Shown: in pieces, positions 1 to 8,669 of the stretch
Position numbering within the stretch: position 1 is the first letter of the stretch
Layout of the letters: every line of letters begins with the position of its first letter
DNA from: Planctomycetota bacterium
GTDB lineage: Bacteria > Planctomycetota > GCA-002687715 > DRQF01
Assembly (NCBI GenBank): GCA_020639295.1
Contig: JACKGY010000003.1
Span: 936,958 to 1,000,957 of the forward strand
Direction of reading: 5' to 3'
Length of the DNA: 64,000 nucleotides
Made by a program: the position numbers and the translations under genes
The notes under the pieces: generated by a model
The model's database searches: none
The model's input: the letters and a program-made list of their open reading frames with translations, nothing else
What the model was told of the DNA's origin: nothing

Positions 1-1472
1 AGGACCTGATGGTAGTTCACCGGCTGCCCCACCATGTCGGAGACCATCTGCTTGGTGCTCCGGGTGGCGGTCCGGTTCTCGAGCGTGACGCCGTTGATCG
101 AGACCTCGATCGGGCGATCGAGGTCGAGGATCTGGTCGTTGAGGAAGACCGTGAACTTGAAGAAGGCCTTGCCGGTGACCTCGATCCGGTTCTTCGCGCG
201 ATCGAAACGCAGGCTGAAGTCGAGATAGTTGTCCTCGGTCACCTCGTGGCTGGTGATCTTGACCAGCGGGTGGCTCTTGAAGCCGTTCGGTCCGTTGACG
301 ATCCGCACCCGGGCCGGATAGGGGTCGAGCTTGACCCGACCGATGAAGTCGGCGACGGCGGCGTTCTGTTCGAGGACCGGATCGGTGTCCTGATCGGCCT
401 TCTGCTTGGCGGTCAGGCGATCGACCTTCTCGGCCTCGGCCAGCTCGAAGTCGATCTGCCCGTCCTCCTTCGCCTTCTTCAGGACCTCGAAGAAGGGCTG
501 CTGCTTCGCCTTCTTGTCGTAGTTGGGGCCCTCCGCGCGACTGACGACGAGCAGGTTCGTGCCCTGCAGGCCGGGCAGGATCTTCTCGTCACGGAGGACG
601 CCATGCCGATCGATGACGCCGGCGAAGCGTCCCGGGGCCAGGGCGGCCAGTTCGAGCGCGGCATCGGCGCCGGTGCCGACCCCCTCGATGAAGATCTTCT
701 CGGGGTCGCAGTGGAAGCGCTTGCGGATCTCGTTCAGGGGCAGCAGCACCGAACGGAGGTAGTTGACGTCGAGCCACTGGATGCGGCGCTCGACCGACTT
801 GCCCTCGCGGTACTTCTTGTCGAGTGTCTTCTCACGAATGTTGGGGGCGACGAGGATGAAACCCTCGCAGAGTTCCTTGTCCTCCTTGGCGGCCTGCCAG
901 AGCTTGCGCAGGTAGGAGTCGCCGTCCGAGCCCTCGTCGTGCAGGCAGAGCAGGACCGGCCAACGCTTCTCGTGGTCGTAGCCGCGCGGCACGATGTAGC
1001 TGTACTCGAAGGCGAAGAGTTCGCCCTTCACCTCGACCAGGACCACGTCCTCCTGCGGTCGACCGGTGCCCGAGACGCGATCCTTCTTGATGCCCTCGTA
1101 GAAGTGCTGCTCGAAGGCCTTGCGCCAGGCCTCGGGATCGCCGAGCGGCGACCAGCCCTTTTCGGTCTCGAACTTGGCGATCTCGCCGTCGAGCTTCTCG
1201 AAGGCCGAACGGTCCTTCGGGTCCGAGAGCAGGGTCTCGAGGAGCGGTGCGAGAGCGCCCATCTCCTCCGCGCTCAGCAGATGCTTGGGCACGAGGAGAG
1301 GCTCGTCCTGGCTAGCCGTGGGCTGGCTCGCGGCGGGCTCCGCCGGGCTCTCCTTCTTGGCTCCCTCCTCGTCGCCCTGGGGCGGCGCGCAGCGGGTCGC
1401 GGCGAAGGTCGTGCCGCCGAGCACGAAGAGGACGAGCAGGAAACGGGTCAGAACGAGTCTCGGGCTGGACAT
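1..1472 (-). CDS. Secreted esterase-like alpha/beta hydrolase, partial, nucleophile Ser missing
   Basis: The reading frame starts with ATG at 1472 and stays open to the left edge, so the C-terminus lies outside the window. The N-terminus (about residues 5-28) is a hydrophobic secretion signal, followed by a low-complexity Pro/Ala/Glu linker and an alpha/beta-hydrolase region. An oxyanion-type strand LLCLHDEG is near residues 173-180. The nucleophile elbow region FIEGVGTGAD (about 260-269) resembles the GxSxG elbow of PHB-depolymerase/esterase-like proteins, but the Ser position is Gly (GVGTG). A beta-rich tail follows. The frame has no internal stop. I infer a secreted protein with an esterase fold that is probably not a classical serine hydrolase; it may bind rather than cleave a substrate. 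An upstream AAGGGG lies 12 nt from the start. Confidence 0.7.
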   Translation of the reverse strand, partial: MSSPRLVLTRFLLVLFVLGGTTFAATRCAPPQGDEEGAKKESPAEPAASQPTASQDEPLLVPKHLLSAEEMGALAPLLETLLSDPKDRSAFEKLDGEIAKFETEKGWSPLGDPEAWRKAFEQHFYEGIKKDRVSGTGRPQEDVVLVEVKGELFAFEYSYIVPRGYDHEKRWPVLLCLHDEGSDGDSYLRKLWQAAKEDKELCEGFILVAPNIREKTLDKKYREGKSVERRIQWLDVNYLRSVLLPLNEIRKRFHCDPEKIFIEGVGTGADAALELAALAPGRFAGVIDRHGVLRDEKILPGLQGTNLLVVSRAEGPNYDKKAKQQPFFEVLKKAKEDGQIDFELAEAEKVDRLTAKQKADQDTDPVLEQNAAVADFIGRVKLDPYPARVRIVNGPNGFKSHPLVKITSHEVTEDNYLDFSLRFDRAKNRIEVTGKAFFKFTVFLNDQILDLDRPIEVSINGVTLENRTATRSTKQMVSDMVGQPVNYHQV

Positions 1473-1626
1473 GGTCACGGGTTACCCCTTTTCAATTCCG
1501 CGAGCGAGGATTCTAAACCGTGGCGCCGAAACCGGCAAACGCGAGCCATTCGGCCACCGCGGTCGACCCGACCGCTCATTCCTACGGTGCGCGGAGGCCG
1601 GAGTTGGATCGCGCCGGCGCGGGCCG

Positions 1627-3126
1627 TCATCGCCGTAACGCCCGCAGGTGGTAGCGCGCCCGCCAGTTCGCCTGGGTCCCGGTCTCGCCGGCCGCCCGGC
1701 GGGCCGCGATGGCGGCCTCGAGGGCCTTCCGGGCCTCCTCCTTCCGGCCCAGGCGGGCCAGCATGACGCCCAGGTTCTCGGGCGCGTCCGCCTGGCGTTC
1801 CCAGGTCCGGCCCGCCTCCTCGAAGGCGCGGATGGCCTCGTCGATCCGCCCCAGCCCCTTCAGGCAGAGGGCGCGCTCGTTCATCATCGCCGCGAGGCGT
1901 GAGGTCTCGATCGGCGCCTCGGCGATGATCTGGTCCAGGATCGCCAGGCTCTGCTCCGGTCGACCGTTGTCGCGGAGCAGGACCGCCTGGTTGCGGGCCA
2001 GATCGACGTCGCCCGGATCGAGGTCGTAGAGCCGATGGTGGAGTTCCAGGGCGGCGGTCCAGTTCCGCTGTTCGACCAGGGCGGCGACCACGCTGGCGGT
2101 CTCCGTGCGCGCGACGTCGGAGTCGGGCGCGGCGACCAGCAGCTCCCGCGCCAGGCGGCCGGCGTCGTCCAGGCGGCCCTGGAGCCGGGCGATGTGCGCG
2201 AGGTGGGCCAAGGTGTTGACGTCCTCCGGACAGGAGCCGAGGAAGGCCTCGAATTCGGTCCGAGCCTCGTCCAGCCGGCCGGCGACCGCGAGGGCATAGC
2301 CCAGGTAGCTGTGGCCCAGCCACTCCTCGGGGTGGATCTCGAGGTGATGGCGGAGCAGCTTGATCTGTTCCTCGAGGAGCGGCTCCTTGGCCCAGGCCCG
2401 GGCGAGGACGGCGTAGGGTTCGCTGCGGCCGGCCCAGCCCTCGGCGAACATCCGCTCGAAGACCGCGGTGGTCTCGGCCACGCGACCGAGGCGCGCGTTG
2501 GCATCGAGGATCCAGTCGAGGCCGCCGGGCATCTGCTCGCCGTGGTCCCGGCAGGCGACGAGGAAGTCCTCGTAGCGGGCCGAGCGATAGAGCAGGCCGA
2601 GGCGGTTGGCGATCAGGTCCCGGTCGTCCGGCGCCAGCTTCAGGGCGGCGGCGACCTCGTTCAGGGCCTCGTCGAATCGCTCGAGGACGAAGAGGACCCG
2701 GACGGCCGACCGCCGCGGTTCGAGCTGGTCCGGGTCGAGTTCGCTCGCCCGCCGATAGGCGGCCAGGGCGTCGGCCAGCGTGGCGCGGGCCAGGAGCGCG
2801 CTGCGCTCGAGTCCCTCCATGCCGCTGCGTTCCAGGACATGGCCCTGCCAGAGCAAGGGCTCCATCGCCTCGGCCCGAAGCTTGTGGGCCCGCTCGAAGA
2901 GAGCCAGCGAGCGGTTGCTCTCGTGCTGCATGTACAGCGACCGGCCGAAGCCCATCACCGCCTCGAAGTCCTCCGGTCGCTCCGACTGCAGCCGGTCGTA
3001 GAGGCGCCCGGCGTCGGCGTAGCGCCCGGCCTCGAAGAGCTTCCGGGCCTCCTCGAGCTCTCCCTGGGCCAGGAGGCCGCCGGCCACGAGGCCCAGGACC
3101 ACGAGGGCCATCAGGATCGTCTTCAT
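1627..3126 (-). CDS. Secreted TPR-repeat protein
   Basis: This 499-residue protein begins with a signal peptide (MKTILMALVVLGLVAGGLLAQ). The rest is almost entirely alpha-helical with successive TPR-like units, for example EARKLFEAGRYADAGRLYDR near residues 26-45 and a clear C-terminal unit APENLGVMLARLGRKEEARK. No enzymatic motif is visible. It is expected to act outside the cytoplasmic membrane as a protein-interaction scaffold. Its ATG at 3126 overlaps the stop of the upstream FAH-family gene by four bases (ATGA), so the two are translationally coupled, although no functional link between them is obvious. The TPR assignment is secure; the role is unknown. Confidence 0.8.
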   Translation of the reverse strand: MKTILMALVVLGLVAGGLLAQGELEEARKLFEAGRYADAGRLYDRLQSERPEDFEAVMGFGRSLYMQHESNRSLALFERAHKLRAEAMEPLLWQGHVLERSGMEGLERSALLARATLADALAAYRRASELDPDQLEPRRSAVRVLFVLERFDEALNEVAAALKLAPDDRDLIANRLGLLYRSARYEDFLVACRDHGEQMPGGLDWILDANARLGRVAETTAVFERMFAEGWAGRSEPYAVLARAWAKEPLLEEQIKLLRHHLEIHPEEWLGHSYLGYALAVAGRLDEARTEFEAFLGSCPEDVNTLAHLAHIARLQGRLDDAGRLARELLVAAPDSDVARTETASVVAALVEQRNWTAALELHHRLYDLDPGDVDLARNQAVLLRDNGRPEQSLAILDQIIAEAPIETSRLAAMMNERALCLKGLGRIDEAIRAFEEAGRTWERQADAPENLGVMLARLGRKEEARKALEAAIAARRAAGETGTQANWRARYHLRALRR

Positions 3127-4031
3127 CCTTCGTCCTCCCCTTCGACCAGCGCCCAGCTCAGACAGCCCAGCCCTTCGACCCAGGCCTCGACCCGGGAGCC
3201 TGCGGTGACGGTGCTGACCCCGGCGGGCGTCCCCAGCAGGACCAGGTCGCCGGCACTAAGGGGCAGGCGTCGCGAAAGCCATGCCAGAAGCTCCGCCGGC
3301 TCGGCCTGGAGCCCGCGGTAGTCGGTGTCCTGCACCACCTCGCCGTCCACCCGACAGACCAGACGTCGCTCCCTCGGCTCGGGTAACAGGAAAGCCGGGA
3401 CGATGGCCGGCCCGCAGGGCATGGCACCGGGCAGGTTCTTGGCCAGGAACCAGGGCTGCCCGGCCTTCTTGGCCCGATCCTGTTCGCTGCGCCAGGTGAA
3501 GTCGTTGGCGATGGTGTAGCCGGCGATCGCCCGGGCCGCCTCGTCGGGTTCGGCCCGGCGCAGATCGGCCCCGAGGACGACCGCCAGTTCGACCTCGTTG
3601 TCGTAGCGCTCCCCCGCCCCCGAAACCGGCAGGACGATGCTGGCCCCGGAGCCACGCAGGTTCTCGGCCAGCTTGCCGAAGACCAGGGGTTCCTTCGCCG
3701 GCTCGTTGCCCAGCTCCCGGGCGTGCGCCGCGAAGGTCCGGCCGAGGGCGACGACCTTGCCGGGGGCGGCGAGCGGCGCGGCGAGCGCGCCGACGTCGGA
3801 CCGGGTCGGGCCCTGGCCGCGGGCCCGGACGACCAGGGCCTCGAGCACCGCGGCGCCGGCCCGGCAGAGCCGATCGACCAGGAGTTCCGGCGGCCCCTCC
3901 GCGAGTTCCGGTCGGCACGAGCGGACCAGGGGCCCGAGCGCATGGAATCCGCCCTCGAGGACCAGCAGGGCCTCCCCCGCCACTGATCGGACCAGACCGA
4001 TCTCGGGCAGAGCGCTACCGAATGGTGACAT
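3123..4031 (-). CDS. Fumarylacetoacetate hydrolase (FAH) family protein
   Basis: The product is about 302 residues. The C-terminal two-thirds carries FAH-family signatures: KVVALGRTFAAHARELG, a metal-binding ENEVELA-like segment (YDNEVELAVVLG), the GYTIANDFTWR segment and LLGTPAGVSTVTAGSRV near the end. The family catalyses C-C bond hydrolysis, decarboxylation or isomerisation of 2-oxo acids with a divalent metal, as in 2-hydroxyhepta-2,4-diene-1,7-dioate isomerase or acylpyruvase; which substrate is used here cannot be told. I chose ATG 4031 because AGGAGG lies 10 nt upstream; an alternative start at 4058 would add nine residues. The gene overlaps the next gene downstream (TPR protein) by 4 bp. 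Confidence 0.82.
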   Translation of the reverse strand: MSPFGSALPEIGLVRSVAGEALLVLEGGFHALGPLVRSCRPELAEGPPELLVDRLCRAGAAVLEALVVRARGQGPTRSDVGALAAPLAAPGKVVALGRTFAAHARELGNEPAKEPLVFGKLAENLRGSGASIVLPVSGAGERYDNEVELAVVLGADLRRAEPDEAARAIAGYTIANDFTWRSEQDRAKKAGQPWFLAKNLPGAMPCGPAIVPAFLLPEPRERRLVCRVDGEVVQDTDYRGLQAEPAELLAWLSRRLPLSAGDLVLLGTPAGVSTVTAGSRVEAWVEGLGCLSWALVEGEDEG

Positions 4032-4141
4032 CAAGGCGATCCCTCCTGGCGCGACCACGCGGCCAGGAGGACCATGCCCCCCGGAGTCCCCGGCCGCAAG
4101 TCCTCGCCACGCCCGGGCCTTCCCGGCCGCGGGCGAATGCG

Positions 4142-4189
4142 TTGCAATCGCCCGGTCGGCTGCTATACTGGGGCGCTGCTGGAGCGCCC
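4142..4189 (+). promoter_or_regulatory. Sigma70-type promoter of dxr with leader hairpin
   Basis: TTGCAA at 4142-4147 and TATACT at 4164-4169 are separated by 16 bp, with a TGC extended -10 element directly upstream of the hexamer. A perfect 7-bp hairpin (GGGCGCT/AGCGCCC, 4171-4189) begins at about the expected transcription start, about 65 nt before the dxr ATG. The region is AT-richer than its surroundings, as expected for a housekeeping promoter. No competing promoter for the divergent FAH gene was recognised. Confidence 0.6.
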
Positions 4190-4252
4190 TAAGATTCGCC
4201 GCTACAACGGCTTAACGGACCCATCCGACGCGGCTCAGAGGTTTCCCGCCCG

Positions 4253-5401
4253 ATGAAGCAAATCGCCGTCTTCGGCTCGACCGGTTCGATCGGCCAGAGC
4301 ACGCTCAACATCTGCCGGGATCACCGTCAGGCCTTCCAGGTGATGGTGCTCGCCGCGGGTTCCAGCGTCGACGAGCTGGCGCGCCAGGCGCTCGAGTTCC
4401 GCCCCGAGGTCCTGGTGGTCGGTCGCAGCGAGAGCGAAGCGCCGCTGCGTGAGGCACTCGGCGGCGCGGCCCAGGACTTCGAGATCATGGCCGGGCCCCA
4501 GGGCCTGCGCGAGGCGGCCGGCCGCCCGGGCCTCGACGTCGTGGTCAGCGGCATCACCGGCGCCCAGGGCCTGCCGGTGAGTCTCGGCGCGCTCGAGGCC
4601 GGCACCCGGCTCGCGCTCGCCAACAAGGAATCGATGGTCATGGCCGGGCCCCTGCTCGATGCCATGGCGCGTCGACACCAGACCGAGATCATCCCGGTCG
4701 ACAGCGAGCACTCCGCGCTGTTCCAGTGCCTGCTCAGCGGCCAGTCCCAAGACCTCGGCAAGCTGATCCTGACCGCCTCGGGCGGTCCCTTCCGGACCAA
4801 GAGCCGAGCCGAGATGGAGCGCGCCACCCTGGCCGAGGCCCTCGCGCATCCGACCTGGAGCATGGGTCCGAAGATCACCATCGACTCGGCCACGATGTTC
4901 AACAAGGCCCTGGAGATCGTCGAGGCCCGCTGGCTCTTCCACGTGCCGCACGAGCAGATCGACGTCGTGGTGCACCCGCAGTCGATCGTGCACTCGATGG
5001 TCCTCTGGCGCGACGGCAGCGTCATCGCGCAGATGGGCGCGCCCGACATGCGCGTGCCCATCCAGTACGCCATGACCCATCCCGAGCGACTCGACGCCAC
5101 CCTCGAGACCTACAGCCCGCGCCTCTTCAACGGCCTCAACTTCGAGGCTCCCGATCTCGAGCGCTTCCCGTCGCTCACCCTCGGCTTCCTGGCCGCGGAG
5201 CGCGGCGCCACCTACGGCGCGGTCCTGAACGCCGCCAACGAGGAGGCGGTCGCCGCCTTCATGGCCGGCAGGATCGGCTTCACCGACATCTTCGATCGCG
5301 TCGGCCAGGTGGTCGAGCGCCACCGTCCGCACCCGGAGCCCAGTCTCGAGCAGATCCTCGAGGCCGACGCCTGGGCCAGAGAGGAGTTCTCCCGTTGCTA
5401 G
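4253..5401 (+). CDS. dxr: 1-deoxy-D-xylulose 5-phosphate reductoisomerase
   Basis: This 382-residue enzyme converts DXP to 2-C-methyl-D-erythritol 4-phosphate with NADPH, the committed step of the MEP isoprenoid pathway in the cytoplasm. The N-terminus shows the nucleotide-binding GSTGSIG (residues 8-14). The metal/substrate-binding region EIIPVDSEHSALFQ (about 145-158) and the LTASGGPFRT phosphate-binding segment are intact. The length is normal for the family. It overlaps the downstream rseP homologue by 7 bp, a pairing often seen in bacteria. The C-terminal region retains the NAANEEAVAAF helix typical of DXR. Confidence 0.97.
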   Translation: MKQIAVFGSTGSIGQSTLNICRDHRQAFQVMVLAAGSSVDELARQALEFRPEVLVVGRSESEAPLREALGGAAQDFEIMAGPQGLREAAGRPGLDVVVSGITGAQGLPVSLGALEAGTRLALANKESMVMAGPLLDAMARRHQTEIIPVDSEHSALFQCLLSGQSQDLGKLILTASGGPFRTKSRAEMERATLAEALAHPTWSMGPKITIDSATMFNKALEIVEARWLFHVPHEQIDVVVHPQSIVHSMVLWRDGSVIAQMGAPDMRVPIQYAMTHPERLDATLETYSPRLFNGLNFEAPDLERFPSLTLGFLAAERGATYGAVLNAANEEAVAAFMAGRIGFTDIFDRVGQVVERHRPHPEPSLEQILEADAWAREEFSRC

Positions 5402-7242
5402 CCATCGTCAACGGCGCCATCGTCGTTCTCGCCATCGGCATCCTCATCTTCGTGCACGAGCTCGGTCACTTCCTGGTGGCCAAGAAGGTGGGCATCCGGG
5501 TCGAGGCCTTCTCGCTGGGCTTCGGTCCCAAGATCTGGGGCTTCACCCGCGGCGACACGGTCTACAAGCTCTGCGCCATTCCCCTGGGTGGCTACGTGAA
5601 GATGACCGGCGAATCGCCGGAGGACCGTCCCGATCAGGTCCGCGGCGACGAGTTCTTCGCCAAGACCGTCTCGCAACGGGCCTGGGTGGTCTCGGCCGGC
5701 GTGATCATGAACCTGATCTTCGCGGTCGTCGCCTTCCCCATCGCCTTCGCCATCGGCGTGCCCTACGAGACGCCGGTGATCGGCTCGGTCGCGCCGCAAT
5801 CGCCGGCCTGGATCGCCGGTCTCGAGAGCGGTGACGAGATCCTCAGCATCGACGGCACCGAGATGCTCGGCTTCCCCGACATCCGGACCACCGTGGCCTT
5901 CTCCGACGCGCCCCTCGAGGTCCGCTTCCGCCGCGGTGACCAGGTCCTGGAACGCGAGATCCGGCCCCGCTACAGCGACGACGCCGGCATCCACGTCATC
6001 GGCGTCGGCCAGGAGGTCGGTCGGCCACGGATCGCGCCGGCCGATCGGGCCCCGATCCTGGCCAAGGTCGAAGACGGCCTGCTCGCTCCCCGCGACGTCG
6101 TGGTCGGCATCGATGGGGTCCCGATCGACTGGACGATGGCCAACGACCTGATCGTGCTGGCCGAGGACGACCAGCTCGCGCTGCAGATCGATCGCGATGG
6201 CAGTCGCCGCGAGGTCACCGTGCCCCTGGCCTTCGGCGAGGTGGACGACGAGAGCCGGCCGCTCCTGGGCGTGGCTCCGATCGTCACCACGATCGCCGAG
6301 CTGGGCGATGCGGCCGGCCAGTCCGATCTCGGCCGCCGCCTCGGCCTCCAGCCTGACGACCGGATCGTCGAACTCAACGGCCGGGCGATCCGGCGCAGCG
6401 TCGATCTCGCCATCGCCCTCCGCCTTCCCGCCGGCGACGAGGCGGCCCGAGGGCTCGGCGCGGTGGTCGAGCGAGCGGGTGAGCGGATCGCGCTCGGCCC
6501 GGTCGCCTGGGACGGTCGGGAGGGCTCGTTCTGGGGCAGCGTCGTGCTGACCAGCAGCGGCACCCGGGCCAGCGTCTACTACGGCAGCCCGGCGCAGCGC
6601 GCGGGCCTGCGCAACGGCGACCGCATCCTGGCCTATGGCGAGATGCGCTTCGACGGCGAGAAGCCGGGCAAGTGGAAGGACCTCTACGACGCGATCCGCG
6701 ACGCCAAGGAGGCCCCGCGCCGGATCGAGGTGGCCCGGGACGGCGAGGTCCTCGTCTTCGAGGGCGTTCGCCCCGAGCGGCCCCGTCCCATCCTCCTGGC
6801 GCTGAGCCTCGAGGCCCTGCCCAGGATGCGCGAGGTCCATCGTCCCTTCCCCAGCTCGATCTCGGCCGGCTTCACCCAGACCCGGAACAAGCTCACCGAC
6901 ATCTTCATGACCCTGCGCGGCCTGTTCACCGGCGGGGTGGCGGCGGAGAACCTCGGCGGCATCATCATGATCGCGCGGGTGAGCTACACCTTCGCGGAAC
7001 AGGGGCTCGGCAAGATCCTGTTCTTCATGGCGATCCTCAGCCTCAACCTGGCGATCCTCAACATCCTCCCGATCCCGGTCCTCGATGGCGGTCACCTGGT
7101 CTTCCTCGCCCTCGAGAAGATCAAGGGCGGACCGATCGACGAGCGCTGGATGGGTTACGCGAACATCGTCGGCCTGGTGTTCATCCTCGGCCTGATGCTG
7201 TTCGTCACCTACAACGACATCATGCGGCTGGTGGCGGGTTGA
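5395..7242 (+). CDS. rseP: Site-2 intramembrane metalloprotease, RseP family, with several PDZ-like domains
   Basis: The zinc-binding HELGH lies at residues 21-25 in the first membrane segment, and NILPIPVLDGGHLVF near the C-terminus supplies the third ligand motif (LDGGH). The family cleaves membrane-anchored anti-sigma factors and signal-peptide remnants. I chose TTG 5395 because GAGGAG (5381-5386) lies 8 nt upstream and the translation then begins directly at the first membrane helix. At about 615 residues it is longer than the roughly 450 of E. coli RseP. The extra length comes from PDZ-like segments with hydrophobic-G-D-x-I/V patterns: SPAWIAGLESGDEILSIDG, LLAPRDVVVGIDGVPID, RRLGLQPDDRIVELNGRAI and AQRAGLRNGDRILAYG. 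The longer upstream reading frame is the shadow of dxr. Confidence 0.9.
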   Translation: MLAIVNGAIVVLAIGILIFVHELGHFLVAKKVGIRVEAFSLGFGPKIWGFTRGDTVYKLCAIPLGGYVKMTGESPEDRPDQVRGDEFFAKTVSQRAWVVSAGVIMNLIFAVVAFPIAFAIGVPYETPVIGSVAPQSPAWIAGLESGDEILSIDGTEMLGFPDIRTTVAFSDAPLEVRFRRGDQVLEREIRPRYSDDAGIHVIGVGQEVGRPRIAPADRAPILAKVEDGLLAPRDVVVGIDGVPIDWTMANDLIVLAEDDQLALQIDRDGSRREVTVPLAFGEVDDESRPLLGVAPIVTTIAELGDAAGQSDLGRRLGLQPDDRIVELNGRAIRRSVDLAIALRLPAGDEAARGLGAVVERAGERIALGPVAWDGREGSFWGSVVLTSSGTRASVYYGSPAQRAGLRNGDRILAYGEMRFDGEKPGKWKDLYDAIRDAKEAPRRIEVARDGEVLVFEGVRPERPRPILLALSLEALPRMREVHRPFPSSISAGFTQTRNKLTDIFMTLRGLFTGGVAAENLGGIIMIARVSYTFAEQGLGKILFFMAILSLNLAILNILPIPVLDGGHLVFLALEKIKGGPIDERWMGYANIVGLVFILGLMLFVTYNDIMRLVAG

Positions 7243-7258
7243 GGGGCGCGCGTCGGCC

Positions 7259-8131
7259 GTGATCGGCGCCCTCGTCCGCCTCGTTCGCCTGCCCAACACG
7301 CTCTCGGCCGCGAGCCAGATCGTCGCCGGCGCGGCCCTCGCCGCGGCGGCCACGGGACGGACTCTCGCGCCCTGGCGGGTCGTCGTCGGCGCCCTCGGCG
7401 CCGCGGCATTCTACGCCTTCGGCATGGCGCTCAACGACTGGTACGATCGCGACCGCGACCGTCGGATCGCGCCCGGACGCCCGATCCCCTCCGGGCAGAT
7501 CTCGGCGCGGGCGGCGCTCATCGCCGCCATCCTGCTCCTGGCCCTCGGCTTCGTCCTCTTCGCCGTCGCCGCTCCCGCGCTGGCCCTGGTCGGCATCCCG
7601 CTGGCGCTCGCGATCTTCCTTTACGACGGCCCCCTGAAGGAGAAGCCGCGGGCGGCGGCCGTGGCGATGGGGCTCTGCCGGGCGATCTGCGGCCTCGCCG
7701 GCCTCGTCCTCGCCGGTCTCCTCGAGCTGAAGTGCGCGGGCGCCGACCTGCCCCGGCTCCTGCTCTACCCGGCCTCCTGGTTGCTCCTGGTCACCGCGGT
7801 CACCGCGGTCAGCCAACAGGAGGAACGGGTCGACACCAGGGGTCTCCTGCCCCTGGCTCTGGTCACCGCCCTCGCCTTCGCCACGCCCCTGCTGGCCGAC
7901 CGGTCACCGGTGGTCGTCGTCGGCGCCCTGGTCATGGTGCTGGTGGTCGGGCGCGAGGCCTTCGGGCCGCGGGCCTCGGCCGGGGCCGTGGTCCGGCGCA
8001 CGATCTTCTCGCTACCCCTCTTCGATGCGCTCTGGGCCTGGCCGGCCGCGCCGACCTCGGCGCTCGCCTGCGGCGCCCTGTTCCTGCTCGGCAACCTGCT
8101 CCGGAGGCTGGTCGGTCAGCGATCCTCCTGA
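7259..8131 (+). CDS. UbiA-family prenyltransferase
   Basis: A 290-residue polytopic membrane protein with a GTG start, 16 bp after rseP. The first aspartate-rich motif NDWYDRDRDRRIAPGRPIPSG (about residues 59-79) and a second motif region LYDGPLKEKP (about 120-129) match UbiA prenyltransferases, which attach polyprenyl chains to aromatic or other acceptors at the membrane. The prenyl donor is plausibly supplied by the MEP pathway, whose dxr gene is upstream. The aromatic acceptor (ubiquinone or menaquinone precursor, or something else) cannot be told. It is shorter and more diverged than canonical UbiA or MenA, so no specific symbol is given. Confidence 0.83.
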   Translation: MIGALVRLVRLPNTLSAASQIVAGAALAAAATGRTLAPWRVVVGALGAAAFYAFGMALNDWYDRDRDRRIAPGRPIPSGQISARAALIAAILLLALGFVLFAVAAPALALVGIPLALAIFLYDGPLKEKPRAAAVAMGLCRAICGLAGLVLAGLLELKCAGADLPRLLLYPASWLLLVTAVTAVSQQEERVDTRGLLPLALVTALAFATPLLADRSPVVVVGALVMVLVVGREAFGPRASAGAVVRRTIFSLPLFDALWAWPAAPTSALACGALFLLGNLLRRLVGQRSS

Positions 8132-8150
8132 GCCGGGCCATCCGGTTCAC

Positions 8151-8573
8151 TCAGAGGGGAATGCGTTCGAGCGCCGGATCGAGCATGAACTCGTGCAGGT
8201 GAGGATAGTCCGTCTCGACCTCGATCGTACCGGAGGCCGAGCGCTCATTGCTCGACTTGCGGGCGATCAGACCCTCGACGCGGGCGTGGGCCTCACGGGC
8301 GAAGGCGGCGGCCTCGGGGTCGCCGCAATCGTCGGCGACGATCCGGAGTCGACCGAGCTCCTCGGCGAGATCGCGAAGCCGGGTCAAGATGGCGAGCTGC
8401 CCCTCCTCCCTGGTCACCGAGAAGATGCCGGAACCGGGCTCGTCGCGCCCGCTCAGCACCGAGTCGATCCGGTCGAGCATCGCATCGATCTCGACCCCGT
8501 CGATGGGCGGAGCGGGACGCAGGCCGGGGTTGCGGCTCTTCTTCGTGCTCTTGCTGTCGAAAGGATCGATCAT
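8151..8573 (-). CDS. Small uncharacterised protein
   Basis: A 140-residue soluble protein that I do not recognise. The N-terminal 30 residues are Ser/Lys/Pro-rich and probably disordered. Residues 30-110 look helical (IDAMLDRIDSVLSG, LAILTRLRDLAEELGRLRIVADD), and the C-terminus contains DYPHLHEFMLDPALERIPL. There is no signal peptide or membrane segment. It is convergent with the UbiA gene (20 bp apart) and lies downstream of the nucleotidyltransferase gene on the same strand. Codon use is like that of the neighbours, supporting a real gene, but the start is not confirmed by a strong ribosome binding site. Confidence 0.6.
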   Translation of the reverse strand: MIDPFDSKSTKKSRNPGLRPAPPIDGVEIDAMLDRIDSVLSGRDEPGSGIFSVTREEGQLAILTRLRDLAEELGRLRIVADDCGDPEAAAFAREAHARVEGLIARKSSNERSASGTIEVETDYPHLHEFMLDPALERIPL

Positions 8574-8669
8574 GGCTTCGTCGCCGCTCGCTCGCCCGGA
8601 AGGGATTGAGCAACATCCATGAGATCGGCACCGACGCGGGAGGACTTCAGGCTGAATCTTGTTCCGCCG

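Noticed and set aside
4726..5394. N-terminal extension of the rseP homologue
   Set aside because: The open frame upstream of TTG 5395 is the out-of-frame reading of dxr; homologues start at the first membrane helix.
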